Shown here: one piece after another, positions 39,657 to 52,865 of the stretch | How the letters are laid out: each line of letters opens with the position of its first letter | Position numbering within the stretch: the stretch's first letter is position 1 | DNA from: Saussurea involucrata | Taxonomy: Eukaryota > Streptophyta > Magnoliopsida > Asterales > Asteraceae | Assembly: GCA_033807775.1 (NCBI GenBank) | Contig: CM066318.1 | Location: 87,810,879-87,874,878, forward strand | Direction of reading: 5' to 3' | Length of the DNA stretch: 64,000 nt | Notes under the pieces: model-generated | Database searches by the model: none | What the model was told of the DNA's origin: nothing | The model's input: only the letters and a program-made list of their open reading frames with translations | Translations under genes and position numbers: made by a program

Positions 39657-41805
39657 TGGGCGCCGTTTTCAAAAGGGTTTTATAACCCTAACTTTCTACA
39701 TCTTTCTCCCTCTCTCTTAAACTCATATCAGCCGTCACCCACCTTTTTTTGTTCACTGACCTTCACCACCGACCATCTCTGGTCGCTGACCGTCGCGGCC
39801 GGCATACCACAACTGCTGCTGGTTGTTGTTTCATGGTTTCTACCGTTTTTTGTTGTTGGTGTTGGTCCGCCATAAGATGCCACAGCCGCTGACCACCGAG
39901 GCCAAGCGGCAGGTGTTTGTCATCGACGACATAAGTTTTGTGGTGGTCGGACGGTCATAGAACCACAATTTTTGACGGTATTTTTCTCTACATGTCGTGC
40001 GAACACGATTTACGTTTCTGATCAGGTGCCGTTATTGGCTCTATGCCAAGCAGTTGGATCTTATTTTTGGTCAACACCATTCTCCTTGATTAAACGCTAG
40101 TGTAGAAAAGGGGTTGTAACCCTAAGCCCTTCGTCGCCGGTCAGAAGCTGCGACTGTTGCTGCTGACTGTTGAAGTCATATGATTCTTCACCAAGGGTTG
40201 TTGCCCATTTCTCTCCTCGGTAAGGTTGAATCCCAGGCCACAGTCCTATATGGGATGTGTTCAAACATCCAGACCGCCTCCTTTCGAGGCTGGTGGTGCT
40301 GGTTGGTTTTTCTTAACAATCCATCGGCCTTGTCCCGTTCGTGGGTGGATCGAACACAACTCGGTGGTTCGTTTCCCCCATGGTTTGTTTTTCTTTCTGG
40401 GTGACGGTATGGTGTCGTTTTTCTCTAGGGTTTCATGACTAAGTTTTGCCTCGGTCTCAATTTGGCCAAAAGTCCATGCCAATTCTGGCTTGTTTTGGAC
40501 AGTTTTTGGTTAATTAGTCTCTGAATCTTGTTGAAACAAATTCTTGATTGTTTGACCGTCGGTTTTGTGCCCTAAGCGGTTGGGTTGAGGGTTGGGCTAA
40601 AGGACTAATTTCCGTCTTTTCTTTCGGAATTGGCCCGACAAGTTTTTAGGTCATTTTTAATAGTAGAATCGAGATTTTGATTATGTCGACCATGTTTTCA
40701 ATCTCCGGTCACCGTTGGCTTGTTTTGGGCCGATGCCCTATTTTGGGAGTCGGGCCTGGGCTAGTAGGCCCAAGTTCAGTTTTTGGTCCGACAAAATTTT
40801 ATCATTTTAAAACTGAGTCTTTTTAAAAATTAGATCCAACATATAGTTTTTGTTCCCGTAAATTGGTCATTTTAATTATGTTAATTAAATTTTGACCAAG
40901 TATTTTATCTTTAAAATAATGAAATGGAAACTCGGTTTTTCTTGATTGGGTCATGGGTTGGTAACCCAAGGTTGGGTCGATTAATTTAATTTTGCCATAT
41001 AAAATTTGTTCCATGAATCGGCTATTAATTATGTTAATTAGTTCCGGCCGATTGTTTTATTTTATGTTTAAAATACTTTTAGATAGTATACGGTTTGCCC
41101 CGAAAGACCCGTGGTTGATTTTATTTTTGTATGGAAAATTAAAATGTATAAATTGCATGAGATGTAATTTTGTTTTAAATTTCCTAGATAGGTTCAATTG
41201 TAAAATAGAATAGGACATGTTGTATTTCTATTTTAAATTGTAAATCAAACCCGAAGACGGAGATTCAATAAGTCGAGACGGAGTCCCAGGTGTTCACCAA
41301 GATGGCGAGGCCAGTGGGAGCTTGAAGACGTCCTTAGAAAGACCGTGGTTGTTGTGTTGGCTCACAACACCACATTAGGGGCAAAACCGTGTATTATCTG
41401 TTTGTTTTGGTTGTTTATTTTGTGTTTGCATTTTATTTATTTTATTGCTTTATTATTGTTATAATAGTTGCAAGCGTTTTAAAATAAAATCAAACGCAAA
41501 ATAAGTTTTGAATCGGTAAATAAAATATGATATTTTTAAACTGATATGTTTATCAAAATCAACCAATTTAATTGGATGAACTTTTAAAACAAGATTTTAA
41601 GAACGAGGTTTTAAAATCAAAACGTTTTAAAAGTAATTAGAATGTTTTCTAAAATTAAACCTTTTGCAAAATGTAAACTAAACGCCACTCATTTAAGGTA
41701 CTTGTCGAGCTTACAGGATTTCGGTGTGGTAAGTGCCTAGCCAATCATATCGGATGATTGTAGTGTGAGACAAGGTGCCAAGATAACAAGATTTAAGTGG
41801 ACAGT
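39657..41805. other. Unassigned non-coding sequence, probable decayed transposon
   Basis: No long frame or recognisable domain. Short forward frames at 39654-40440 have no familiar motif. The block GAAGACGGAGATTCAATAAG to GGGGCAAAACCGTG (41250-41390) resembles retrotransposon leader sequence. Otherwise I see nothing. Confidence 0.4.
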
Positions 41806-43878
41806 GGTAACAACCCAAATTTTTAGTAAGTTTTGAAAGTTTGGTGGTCAATGTGGGAATAATAAAAGTTGTGATAAAGCACCTTGTTGCAATTTATGAA
41901 AGATATAAAAGGGACTCAAATCCCTAGGTTTTCAATTACTGAATCGTTCCCGTGTTGAGTGTTGGCGGCTGAGAAGAAAGTAGAAAGGGAAGAAATCAGA
42001 TTGGCATTAAATTCGATTGAGAAGCTCGGTTGTTTTTGGTAAGTAATCATTTTCTTTATGAAGATTTCTGCTTAGTAAATAAATGAAAAATTTCATCTTT
42101 GGTTATTCTCCTTGGATGAGCTGGATATTTTTGATAAGAACACCAATGGAGTTTTAAACTCTTAATCGGACTGTTAAATGGTGAAATCAAATGATTATAA
42201 GGATTTTATATGTTAAAGAGTAATACGTATCAAATTTTTAGTAAAGGGTAATGATACAACTCTCGCCGATTTGGGCTAATTAGGAAGAATTAAATTCTTA
42301 AGTTCGACAGTCGCAAGTTCCGGAAGTACTAGTTTTGTATCGAATCCGAAACGCGTTGGACCGTAGCAAATCGATCCAGAACTCTCTAAGTTCCGGAATT
42401 GGATGTTTTAAGATCCGGAACTGTTAATAAAATGGGATCCGATATTTGGGGGTAGAGGGGATCCGGAGTGTGGTTTCAAGGTGATCTGGAACGTTATGCA
42501 GTCCAAGTGTTCCGGAGTTTAATTTTTAGTGGGCCGGAATTTCAACTAAGTCAACGTGACCATTTGCTGTGAGATTGGGCCAAGAGTCCGGTGTGCTACA
42601 TCAATCCACAAAGTTGACTTGTTGGGCTTACACGTGTCCCAGGCCCTTACTCATGGACCGAGATCATGACACCATTTAATTATTTTAGGCCTGGATTGGT
42701 CTTTTTAATAAATGGAATTTATTTTATTGTTGGGCTTGTCACGTGGCTGTGGTTTTGTTTTGGAAAAGGGCCACGTGATCCAATCTTGGTTGTTGTTGGG
42801 CTTAATAAACTGGACTTTCGGTAATTATTTTTTTGGGTATTAAGCCGGTGTTTAATTGATGGATCCGGTATTACGTTGTTAGGCCCCGATATGATTTAAT
42901 TAATTTAGGACAGGTAGTTTATTAATTATGTGGACTTCGTTATTAAATTGTTGGGCTTCGATATTATTAGTTAATTGGGCTCCGGTAGACATTTATTTAA
43001 GTGAGAGCCGATATTTAAGTGTTGGGTATTTTCGGCTGAGACTTTCCCGTTAGTAAAATACAGTAGGATCCATTGTGTCTTAACCGGTACGTGTGATGGG
43101 TTTAATTGTAGGTGTGTGTAGAGATGTTTGGTGTGAGACAGAACTTTTAAGCGGGACGCCAAGTGAGTCTTTCTAAACCTAAATTTTATACAAGTGTGAT
43201 TAATGGTTATTATCAAACCGTGCGCTTTTCAACTGTTTTTATTTCAAATCAGGAATAAGTGTGTGGCATGGATATTATCTAACAGTGTGCCTTTCAACTG
43301 CTTTCATTTCAAAGCAAAGATTAAATGTATGATTTATATGTGTGACTTATATGTGTGTGACCATGCTCTGGCTTTGGTGTGAAATGGGGTGTGTCCCATA
43401 ATAATTATATATATATGAATTTGTTTCATATATGGGCGGTGTGTGCCCTATTACGCTGTCACGGTGTGTGTGACTATAGCGTGTGTGTGCCGTATAGCGC
43501 TGTCACGGTGTGTGCGACTGTAGCTTATGCCAGTAGCATGTGTCAATGTGTGCATATCATCTTAGTGTGCTTGTTATGATTGGTATCAATGCTTTCATAA
43601 CTGATTTTATAAACTGTGACATATTTTGGTGTGGAGGGAACTCACTAGACCTCATGGTCTAACCCTCGCTTTTCAAAACTAAAACCTTTTTAAGTAAGCA
43701 GGTAGAAAGAGTAGAAGAATTTCCTTTTTATGTCTAGTTATATTTCTCAGCTGTATTTAGGGTTATTTCCGCAAACCCTGTGTTGTAAACCTTGATAGTG
43801 TGACCTTGTTGAGCCGTTTATGGCGTTATGAATCAAAAAGGTAGCTTCTAGCTTGTATGTTTAGTTCGGGTCGTTACA
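41806..43878 (+). repeat. 5' LTR of Gypsy element C1
   Basis: It starts near TGGTAACAACCC and ends GGGTCGTTACA, followed by a primer site. It is homologous to 53782 onward (AGTTTTGAAAGTTTGGT, GGTGTGTGTGACTATAGCG) with clear divergence, so it is older than the nested C2. It has several TCCGGAA words and a GTGTGTG/CACGG-type repeat at 43440-43520. Confidence 0.82.
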
Positions 43879-43880
43879 AA

Positions 43881-43892
43881 TGGTATCAGAGC
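43881..43892 (+). other. Primer binding site of C1
   Basis: TGGTATCAGAGC two bases after the LTR. The following CCTAGTTTAAGGGATTTAGG is shared with Gypsy element A (minus strand, about 5158-5177). Confidence 0.88.
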
Positions 43893-44318
43893 CCTAGTTT
43901 AAGGGATTTAGGTGACCAGATGGGCCTAAACTTAAATTGTGGAGTAGGAGGACACAACTGAGATATAAGAATCCTTTAGGGAAGACCTTAATCACTGAGA
44001 ATTTAGGACGATGATAGTGAGGACTCTCATGTAAGGTAATTTCAAATCACATCTGGCCAATGTCATTATGAATATACAGGTGCATGGGTGTGCGTGATTA
44101 CCGTTGTTCTGATTTTGGTAGTGTGTGGAGTGTGGTGGATTGAGTGTGAAGAATAGTAGTAGTGTGTGGAGTGTGGTGATTAATGTATGGAGAGTAACAG
44201 TAGTGTGTGAAGTCTTAACCTTGTCATGAAGACAATGGTTTAGTGTGTTGTGTAGGTTATTGATGATGCGATTGATGACACTATCTAGAAGGTGTTGTGT
44301 TTGAATGTTTAGGGTGAG
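43893..44318 (+). other. C1 interior, left part
   Basis: No gag recognised. GTAGTGTGTGGAGTGTGGTG-type imperfect repeats lie at 44118-44210. C2 interrupts it at 44318 with target duplication GTGAG. Confidence 0.65.
44314..44318. repeat. Target-site duplication GTGAG of C2 (left)
   Basis: The same five bases follow the 3' LTR of C2 at 52866-52870. Confidence 0.9.
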
Positions 44319-44798
44319 TGTAAAGCCCGTATCCCGGTATGGATTTATTTTAGTAATTTAATTTTTCTCGTAACGATTTTATTAACGGGTTTTGGCGGCA
44401 AGGACTAAAAATGAAGTAGTTTTACGATAATGGATTAAATTGGAAAAGCCTAACTTAAATGGGAAAAAAAATGATGTAACATTAAACGTTAGGGACTAAA
44501 AGTGTTTTTTTATGAAGTTTGCATGGGATCGGTTTTTAAGAACCGACCCCCTCCCTTTTTACCTTGTTTTTGAGCCTTACGCAAGATACCAAACACAAGA
44601 AACCCTAAAGTGCAGCCATCGTTTTCTTTCATTCTTGCCGTCGCCACCGGACCGCCCAAACCGCCAGCGCCGCCGCCGCTGGTTGCTGCCGGCGAGGGGA
44701 GGAGAGGGAGAGAGAGGGAGAGAGAGAGGGAGAGCCGACGAGTGGGTGGAAGAAGGAGCGGGGCTGTGTTGTAGTCGCTACCGGGTTGTCGTCGGGAG

Positions 44799-46185
44799 GT
44801 AAGCCCCTTCTCGTTCTTTCTTTTTGCTTTCTGTTCGTCGTCGTCTCGTCGCCGCGAAACCGCCGCCGGCGCAGCCATGGCTGCCGCCGGTATTGCCGCC
44901 GTACACCGCCGGTGTGGTGTCCGTGATGGCGATTATGCGGCTGTTGGTTTATGTGTGGGTGCGTGCGGCCCGAACGTTGTTGTTTGGAACGTTCGTTGTT
45001 GTCTCGACGGTTTCAAGTACCGAACCACCACCACCGGTGGTGGCTGCCACCGCCGCCGACCACCACTGCCGGAGGTGGCAGTGGGTGGTGCGAGGTTTGG
45101 GTCCAGCCTTAATTACCCTAACCTCTAAGACCCTGCTTCGTTAACCATAGTTGCAACCCTATTGCGAAAAACCTAAACCGAACCAAATCGTCATTTTATG
45201 TGAAAACGTCTTTTCTGCCGCTGTTTTGTTTCGTCCATAACTTTTCCATCGTAGCTCGGTTTGAGGAGAAATGGGTGCCCACGGTTCACATTCTGTGTCG
45301 GGAATACTTTTTGTGTTTTAGCAAAAACCTGGTTAAGCCTCTAGCTAGGTGCAAAATGGTCGTTTTTGCAGCAGGTCTGAAACTTTCAGCTTTGAGTTTC
45401 AGTTTTAGAAAATCCGTATAAAATCATAGGAACCTCGTATGAACGCGTATAATATGTCCCTGGAAAGCTATGACCCAGACCCTTCTGTTTGTGGAATTTA
45501 ATTTCTGGATTAGTGGGTCTAGAGGGGGCTAAACAGGTCCGGAACAGACCTGCAGTTTAGACCGAAAAGTTGAAATGTCACTCTTTTAGTCTTATGATTA
45601 TTTTTTAGGGTTGGGGCTTCGTGTTGACACTTTGTAGCACTTCTTTAGGTGAAGAGAAGTGAGATTGGAGTTGGCAAGCTCTTGTGGCCGTTCGGGAATT
45701 TTCTGCATTGCTTTTGAGGTGAGTTCTCTAACTGCGTAGGATAGGGGTTATATGTGCATTTCTGTAGCTCGTGTGTGCTATCTATTTTGTGGTGTGTGGT
45801 ACTAGGCTGTGTAGTGTCTAGTATGGACTTTGGGTGTTGTATAAAACTCGGGGAGACCGAGAACTCGGGGAGACCGAGAAATACGTATACGGGTGTCGTA
45901 CAACTCGGGGAGACCGAGAAATACGTATTCGGGTGTCGTACAACTCAGGGAGACCGAGGAATACGTACATGGGGTTGTATGAGATCGGGGAGACTGATGG
46001 TTATTTATATGTACATTTGTTGTTGCATGAGTTTGACTGTTTAGGATATGTTCTTGAACTGGCATGTGTGGATTAATTGTATTTATCTGTGGTTAGGGGT
46101 AGTGTTCTTATGGTTGCTACCCTATGTTGGTGTTTGAATTCACTAAGCTTCGTGCTTACCCTTTCCCTATAAATTACTGTTTCAG
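44799..46185 (+). other. Predicted intron within C2 5' LTR
   Basis: Donor GGGAG/GTAAGC at 44799, and acceptor TACTGTTTCAG at 46185 preceded by pyrimidines and TAAG/CTTAC-like sequence. The same arrangement occurs in C3 (56200-57662). The exon after it (GTGCGAGTGGCAGCAAGGCG) is conserved in C3 (GTCCGAGCGGCTCCAAGGCG). Splicing is inferred. Confidence 0.45.
45846..45990. repeat. Hairpin repeats CTCGGGGAGACCGAG in C2 5' LTR
   Basis: Four to five copies of CTCGGGGAGACCGAG with spacer AATACGTAT(A/T)CGGGTGTCGTACAA. Each has complementary arms CTCGG/CCGAG. The 3' LTR has only two to three copies (52346-52446). Confidence 0.85.
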
Positions 46186-46424
46186 GTGCGAGTGGCAGCA
46201 AGGCGTGACGGTACACACTGGCGCGTTGAGAAGACCTTTATCATTTTTATTTTTAGACTTAAGTTTAGACTTATTACATTTTCCGCTGTTTTAATTATAG
46301 TTGGTGGTTTAACTTAACGAGGCTTTGCTAAATGTTTAATTGGATCTAATTTCTCATGGTTTATTATTAATAAAATGTTATTTTAAAAGTTCAAATTTAT
46401 TGTAATTTTTGGGACGTTACAAGT

Positions 46425-46436
46425 TGGTATCAGAGC
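46425..46436 (+). other. Primer binding site of C2
   Basis: TGGTATCAGAGC (followed by ACAGC) three bases after the LTR end. Confidence 0.88.
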
Positions 46437-49400
46437 ACAGCTTGAGAGAATCGAACACATTTCGGTGTGTTTGAACTCAAGTTTGCGGCTCGGGAGTTTC
46501 TTTTCCTTTTAAAATTTTGAGAAAATAAAAGAAAGGGAAAGTACGTTTGAGAAACGGTGACCGAAGGCGCAGTGTGTACAGTCAACCGATGCCAAGGGAA
46601 AAGGTAAAGTACTTAGTGTAATTTATTGCTTTCTAGAACATAGGAGTATGTATGCTAGACTGCTTGATGCTTATTACACTGTACTGCATGTTTGTCACTT
46701 GCTAGTAGGAATTTATGCTAGTCTTGATAGGTTGCTAAGTGAATGCCTTGTAAGTTGTATGCAGTAGGAACCATATAGCCTTAGAATGTTGGATTTAGTT
46801 CTATTGCGCAACTCTTGTTTGAGTCCAACCGTTGTAGGATAGAATCTTTTATTCGAATGTCTATCTGTTTCACACTGTATGCAACTGTGCATTCGCGAGG
46901 CGACTCGTCGTGAATAGTGGGGATTTCGTCATAGCAAGGGTAGTGGGATGGGGTGAATTTCCTAGTGAACTAGGAAGAGTGTTGACATATGCTGGTATGG
47001 GCATATGGGTTAAACTGTCGGTAAGGGACTACTTGGGCATTCCGGGATGGGACTCGAAACGAGCAAGGATAGGTGTGGAGGATAGTAGTAGAGCTCCTAC
47101 TATCTAAAGCACAGGATCCGTGTTCGGGTTGGGAAAAGTCACGGGGAACCCGATGAGTTGAGCGTGAGCGTAGATAGCAGGATTATGTCTGCTAATTACT
47201 CGTTGTAATATCTACCCAGAATAGCCATCACAGGGAGGAACAACATAGTGAACCTACTAGTACAGGTGTGTACTTGAATTGCTTTGATGTGATGATCGTT
47301 GGGGTAGTGATGAAGGTTCTAAACTAGTAGTCGTTGGAATAGAAGGACGATTCTAGTATTAATCACTTGGAGTGACGATAAGGATGGTGTTTGTTTTAGG
47401 TAGACCATTTCGGGTTAAGATGGATGATTGTGCTAGAATCATAGGCTTATAGAGCCGACTTTGATTTGAGGAAAAGTCGTAGGGATTATTTGACGTAATT
47501 TCCCAACTTGCCTAAGAGGTTTAAATGTCCGGACGACGATTGTGGACCGGAGAGGTTTGGAGGGGTATGAGTCGAGACGTTGAATGCCGACTGGGTCATG
47601 CACAAGGTTTATTTTGAAAATAAAATTGCATTAACTAATTCTTGTGTTTCCAATCCTTATATGGATTGTGTTTTGGAATTTTGGAAAATGTTCAGCACGC
47701 ACATAAGATTTCGAATTATGGTTTTGAAAGTGCATGAAACCGTTTTATCACGAGAGTTGCAAACGTTGTTAGAAATTGTTTCATTTTGTTATTTTCCAAC
47801 GGTTCTTTCGGGTAAGATGATATCCGTGTTTTGTGGTGTTTAAAATGTTGGGCAAGTGACTACGGCTTGTGACTTTAACATTGGAACTCCTCCACATATG
47901 TTAGAGTTGAGACGGAAAGTTAGATGTCTGTATAAAACTATTTTTGGTGATTTGAACAATGTTGTTTTATGGTTTTACCGTGGAAAGAGATTTTGGGATT
48001 TTGGCGTCTCATTCATGATTTTGCTTTTAGCAATTTGACTATGGGGGCACAATGTATGGTGCTATTTATTGACGTAGAGTCATTGAGTTCATTGAGGTTC
48101 ATGAGTTAAGTTGGGCATTTGGTCCCACTCGAGATTTGTTGAGAAAAGTAATTTTATGCCATAAGGCGACTAAAAAGAAATGCGTTTGGAACTCTAGTGT
48201 CGCTTAACTTTTCTTTCAAAAGTTTGTGTTACTAAGTATTTTATTGCAAATAGTTCAGTGTATGGATTGATTTATACGTGACTTAAGGGATGCATGGAAG
48301 AATATTTTGGTAACATTTCATTAGGAGTTGTTTGGTGCGCTTTTAGTCAGTTAAATGTTTTAGTATCATTTCCATGAAAATGCGCTTTATCGACTTAGGG
48401 GTATGCATACTTGGGTAACCTTTGTTCTTGACATTTTGATAAACGAGTCGTGCATGAAAATGTTTTAGTTCCTTCTTGTCGGAATGAAAGACCATTTGGT
48501 CAAATGAGTGTTTTAGTGTTGTGAATATCATGCATACGTTTACAATGTGTTATATTTTGAAAATATAAATGCTGCGTAGATTGTTGACTTTCGGTTAATT
48601 TAGAATTGCCGAATTTTTTTTTTGGGAGTTAAAAACTTTTGCTTTGGAGGGAACGAGTATTTTGAGCATTTTTGACAAATACATTTTAAACTTTGGTGTT
48701 TTGACGTTATATGTCCCAAGTACGAAATGTTGAGGAAATGCTTCGTGATGAAGATTTTAGAAAATTCCTTATGGAGGTGTTACCAGTTTGCATGCCTACC
48801 CCGATTTAAGGTTTTATAATGTTGTAGTCGATATTTTCAAATGATGGAAACGAATTAGTTTTGTCTTTAAACTTGGAACTTACACAAGTTATTTTGTGTT
48901 TTGATTGAGGTGTAATTATGAATCGTTTCCTTGTTTTGTATAATAAACTGACGCGCACAAATTTTGATTGGTAAACTTTGTTCCATACCATTTGGAAGGT
49001 CAGAAAATAATTTTGAGTAAATTGCCGTTTGGGCTTCTTTTGAAGTACATGTGAAAATTGTTGCACACTGTTTGAATTGAGCAGTTACCTTCCATGCATG
49101 TCATGAGTCAATCCATACCAGAACCATGGTGGTTCATTTTAAAGAAATTATTTATTACGCTTAGCGTTTTGTGAGTACACTGAACTGCAATAGAATGATT
49201 TTTTTAACATGATTTTCATAAGTGGGACGAGCGTGTCCCTTTGTGCGTAACTACCGAACTGATAATAGTAGTTTTATTGTATACGAGCTTTTTGGGATGA
49301 AAAATCTTGGTGTTGAAAATATTTTGTAAACGATTTTGTAAACCATGTGGGAAATGCACTTTTAAGTGTTATGTGTCATTTTGAGAATTATAAGGGTGTG

Positions 49401-50520
49401 TCCTTTGGGAAAACTTTTTTAAAAAAAAAAAACCCGTAATGAGTTTTGGGGTTAATGTTGATTTTAGAGTATTGCTTGCTTAAACATTGTTTAAACGCGT
49501 TTTTGACCGACATATGGGTCTAGCAAGCGTGGAGCATTTTGCTCGGTTTTGACTTTGAGATAGTCATGGGTCAATTGCCCGGTTTTAATGGCTCGGTGTG
49601 GAGTCTTGTTGATGGGTTGCTTTTGTTGCACTGTTTTTCATTTATTGCACGTTGAGTATTTACATGCTTGGGTGAGTGAGTCATCCCGAGATAGGCATGT
49701 TGTTGGTAGACTGTATTGCATTGGATCCATAGGCATAATAGTCAGTCGGTAGTAATGGTCGGTTGGGTATCTCGGGGTGGGACCCCGGTATTTATGTTTT
49801 AGGACCTTGACTTTCCAGTAGGCACTAGGAGGTTATAGTATTGAACAGTTACCTGGGGGGGGGGTAGACGTCGAGGTATATCCTCAATACGGTGTAACTT
49901 GGCTTCGTAGAGCAAGTGTGGAAGATACGTCGACGGTGGAATATGGGGTATTCCACGCGTGTTGGTACTGTAGGCCCAATAGTATCGGTTAAGGGAATGA
50001 TGCCCTTTGTAACTAAGAGAATAAATGCGCAGAACCTATATGAGGTAAGTGGTATATTTAGGTGTCGACTTTTGGGCTTGAGGCCAAACACCTTTTAGTG
50101 TAATCGGAGATTTGTAGCCGATTTTAAAATAATCATGGTGATGGTAGTAGTAACCCTGAGATGATTACTTGTGATGAATGGTTATGGTGGAATGACCTTC
50201 GTGTGTGTTTATAAATCTGCTGAGTTGATGAATTGTGTGAGATAAATTTTGGGAGTCTATTAGAACTCGTGGAAGTTAATCGACAGTTAATGGTAGGAAT
50301 GATCGGATTCGAGTATCCTGTAGGGTATATTGGTGAACAACTTTAGAATGGTTAGAGCTTGAAATTGAATCGGGATGTATGGAACATCTAAGGTTGGGAG
50401 ACAGCCGAAGTCGTTTGACTAGGAATGATTCCAGTTGTTGGAGTGTTCTTCCGATCATAAATACGGTGTACTTGAAGGAGTTTTGTTGGTAAGAAAAGTA
50501 TTCGATAAATTTTTTTGACG
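46437..50520 (+). other. C2 interior, non-coding and colinear with C3
   Basis: About 4.1 kb without a recognisable gag or pol. Many segments match 57896-62100 of C3 in the same order (for example GTGTGTACAGTCA, CTACCCAGAATAGCCATCAC, GACCATTTGG, TGGGTATCTCGGGGTGGGA). Short frames such as 47580-47843 (MNADWVMHKVYFENK) are not conserved as open frames in C3 and are not called. Confidence 0.6.
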
Positions 50521-50526
50521 GTGTGA

Positions 50527-50794
50527 GAAAATGTAGATTCCAGTTAGGGATGTCGCCAAGCGTATTGTTCAGACTCTTGAGGATATTCAGATCGACGAGC
50601 GGCTTAATTATGTGGAGAAGCCGATCGCTATTATTGAGAGGAGGACGAGGGCCTCGTGTAGCAAGGTAATTGGATTGGTGAAAGTCCAGTGGAAGCACCG
50701 AAAGGATTCCGAGTGGACTTGGGAACCTGAGGTTGAGATGCGGGAGAACTATCCGGAGCTATTTGCGGACGTAGACTTCAAGGACGAAGTCTAA
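50527..50794 (+). pseudogene. Chromodomain remnant of Gypsy integrase
   Basis: Open from just after a TAG: IPVRDVAKRIVQTLEDIQID, then YVEKPIAIIERRTRASCSKV, LVKVQWKHRKDSEWTWEPE and MRENYPELFADVDF, ending TAA at 50794. This is the integrase C-terminus with a chromodomain of the chromovirus group (Tekay/Del-like by eye): KVQWKHR...EWTWEPE...YPELF is the usual core. The domain directs insertion to histone-marked chromatin. The rest of the polyprotein is missing, so this is a relic, retained next to the polypurine tract. Confidence 0.8.
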
Positions 50795-50799
50795 TTCAA

Positions 50800-50811
50800 G
50801 CGGGGGAGAGT
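50800..50811 (+). other. Polypurine tract of C2
   Basis: AGCGGGGGAGAG immediately before the 3' LTR (TGTAAAGCC at 50812). Confidence 0.8.
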
Positions 50812-52865
50812 TGTAAAGCCTGTATCCCGGTATGGATTTATTTTAGTAATTTAATTTTTCTCGTAACGATTTTATTAACGGGTTTTGGCGGCAAGGACTA
50901 AAAATGAAGTAGTTTTACGATAATGGATTAAATTGGAAAAGCCTAACTTAAATGGGGAAAAAATGATGTAACATTAAACGTTAGGGACTAAAAGTGTTTT
51001 TTTTATGAAGTTTGCATGGGATTGGTTTTTAAGAACCGACCCCCTCCCTTTTTGCCTTGTTTTTTAGCCTTACGCAAGATACCAAACACAAGAAACCCTA
51101 AAGTGCAGCCATCGTTTTCTTTCATTCTTGCCGTCGCCACCGGACCGCCCAAACCACCAGCGCCGCCGCCGCTGGTTGCTGCCGGCGAGGGGAGGAGAGC
51201 GAGAGAGAGAGGGAGAGAGAGAGAGAGAGGGAGAGCCGACGAGTGTGTGGAAGAAGGAGCGGGGCTGTGTTGTAGTCGCTACCGGGTTGTCGTCGGGAGG
51301 TAAGCCCCTTCTCGTTCTTTCTTTTTGCTTTCTGTTCGTCGTCGTCTCGTCGCCGCAAAACCGCCGCCGGCGCAGCCATGGCTGCCGCCGGTATTGCCGC
51401 CGTACACCGCCGGTGTGGTGGCCGTGATGGCGACTATGCGGCTGTTGGTTTAAGTGTGGGTGCGTGCGGCCCGAACGTTGTTGGTTGGAACGTTCGTTGT
51501 TGTCTCGACGGTTTCAAGTACCGAACCACCACCACCGGTGGTGGCTGCAGCCGCCGCCGACCACCACTGCCGGAGGTGGCAGTGGGTGGTGCGAGGTTTG
51601 GGTCCAGCCTTAATTACCCTAACCTCTAAGACCCTGCTTCGTTAACCATAGTTGCAACCCTATTGCGAAAAACCTAAACCGAACCAAATCGTCATTTTAT
51701 GTGAAAACGTCTTTTCTGTCGCTGTTTTGTTTCGTCCATAACTTTTCCATCGTAGCTCGGTTTGAGGCGAAATCGGTGCCCACGGTTCACATTCTGTGTC
51801 GGGAATACTTTTCGTGTTTTAGCAAAAACCTGGTTAAGCCTCTATCTAGGTGAAAAATGGTCATTTTTGCAGCAGGTCTGAAACTTTCAGCTTTGAGTTT
51901 CAGTTTTAGAAAATCCGTATAAAATCATAGGAACCTCGTATGAACGCGTATAATATGTCCCTGGAAAGCTATGACCCAGACCCTTCTGTTTTTGGAATTT
52001 AATTTCTGGATTAGTGGGTCTAGAGGGGGCTAAACAGGTCCCAAACAGACCTGCAGTTTAGACCGAAAAGTTGAAATGTCACTCTTTTAGTCTTATGATT
52101 ATTTTTGAGGGTTGGGGCTTCGTGTTGACACTTTGTAGCACTTCTTTAGGTGAAGAGAAGTGAGATTGGAGTTGGCAAGCTCTTGTGGCCGTTCGGGAAT
52201 TTTCTGCATTGCTTTTGAGGTGAGTTCTCTCACTGCGTAGGATAGGGGTTATATGTGCATTTCTGTAGCTCGTGTGTGCTATCTATTTTGTGGTGTGTGG
52301 TACTAGGCTGTGTAGTGTCTAGTATGGACTTTGGGTGTTGTATAAAACTCGGGGAGACCGAGAAATACGTATACGGGTGTCGTACAACTCGGGGAGACCG
52401 AGTAATACGTACATGGGGTTGTATGAGATCGGGGAGACCGACGGTTATTTATATGTACAGTTGTTGTTGCATGAGTTTGCCTGTTTAGGATATGTTCTTG
52501 AACTGGCATGTGTGGATTAATTGTATTTATCTGTGGTTAGGGGTAGTGTTCATATGATTGCTACCCTATGTTGGTGTTTGAATTCACTAAGCTTCGTGCT
52601 TACCCTTTCCCTATAAATTACTGTTTCAGGTGCGAGTGGTAGCAAGGCGTGACGGTACACACTGGCGCGTTGAGAAGACCTTTATCATTTTTATTTTTAG
52701 ACTTAAGTTTAGACTTATTACATTTTCCGCTGTTTTATTTATAGCTGGTGGTTTAACTTAACGAGGCTTTGCTAAATGTTTAATTGGATCTAATTTCTCA
52801 TGGTTTATTATTAATAAAATGTTATTTTAAAAGTTCAAATTTATTGTAATTTTTGGGACGTTACA
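50812..52865 (+). repeat. 3' LTR of C2
   Basis: Homologous to 44319-46421 over its full length. The main difference is fewer hairpin repeats (52346-52446). Followed by GTGAG. Confidence 0.9.

Larger units (their letters stand above)
44319..46421 (+). repeat. 5' LTR of C2
   Basis: Starts TGTAAAGCCCGTATCCCGG and ends GGGACGTTACA. It contains a GA-rich tract (44702-44735), a GC-rich CCGCCG stretch, a predicted intron (44799-46185) and hairpin repeats at 45846-45990. Frames at 44512-45144 on both strands are composition effects of the GC-rich part. Confidence 0.9.
44319..52865 (+). mobile_element. Non-autonomous chromodomain-Gypsy element C2
   Basis: 8547 bp with LTRs of 2103 and 2054 bp (TGTAAAGCC...GACGTTACA), a primer site, about 4.4 kb interior, a polypurine tract and a 5-bp target duplication inside C1. 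Only a terminal chromodomain frame is recognisable; gag, protease, RT, RNase H and the integrase core are missing. The LTRs differ at a few dozen positions and in a small repeat array. Confidence 0.88.

Noticed and set aside
39657..40440. Possible host gene exon region (short frames, GT/AG-like sites)
   Set aside because: No familiar protein motif and no consistent frame; surroundings are transposon ends.
44512..45144. Several overlapping frames on both strands in the C2 LTR (and 51016-51645)
   Set aside because: GC-rich composition keeps all frames open. Products are Pro/Arg/Ala-rich without domains.
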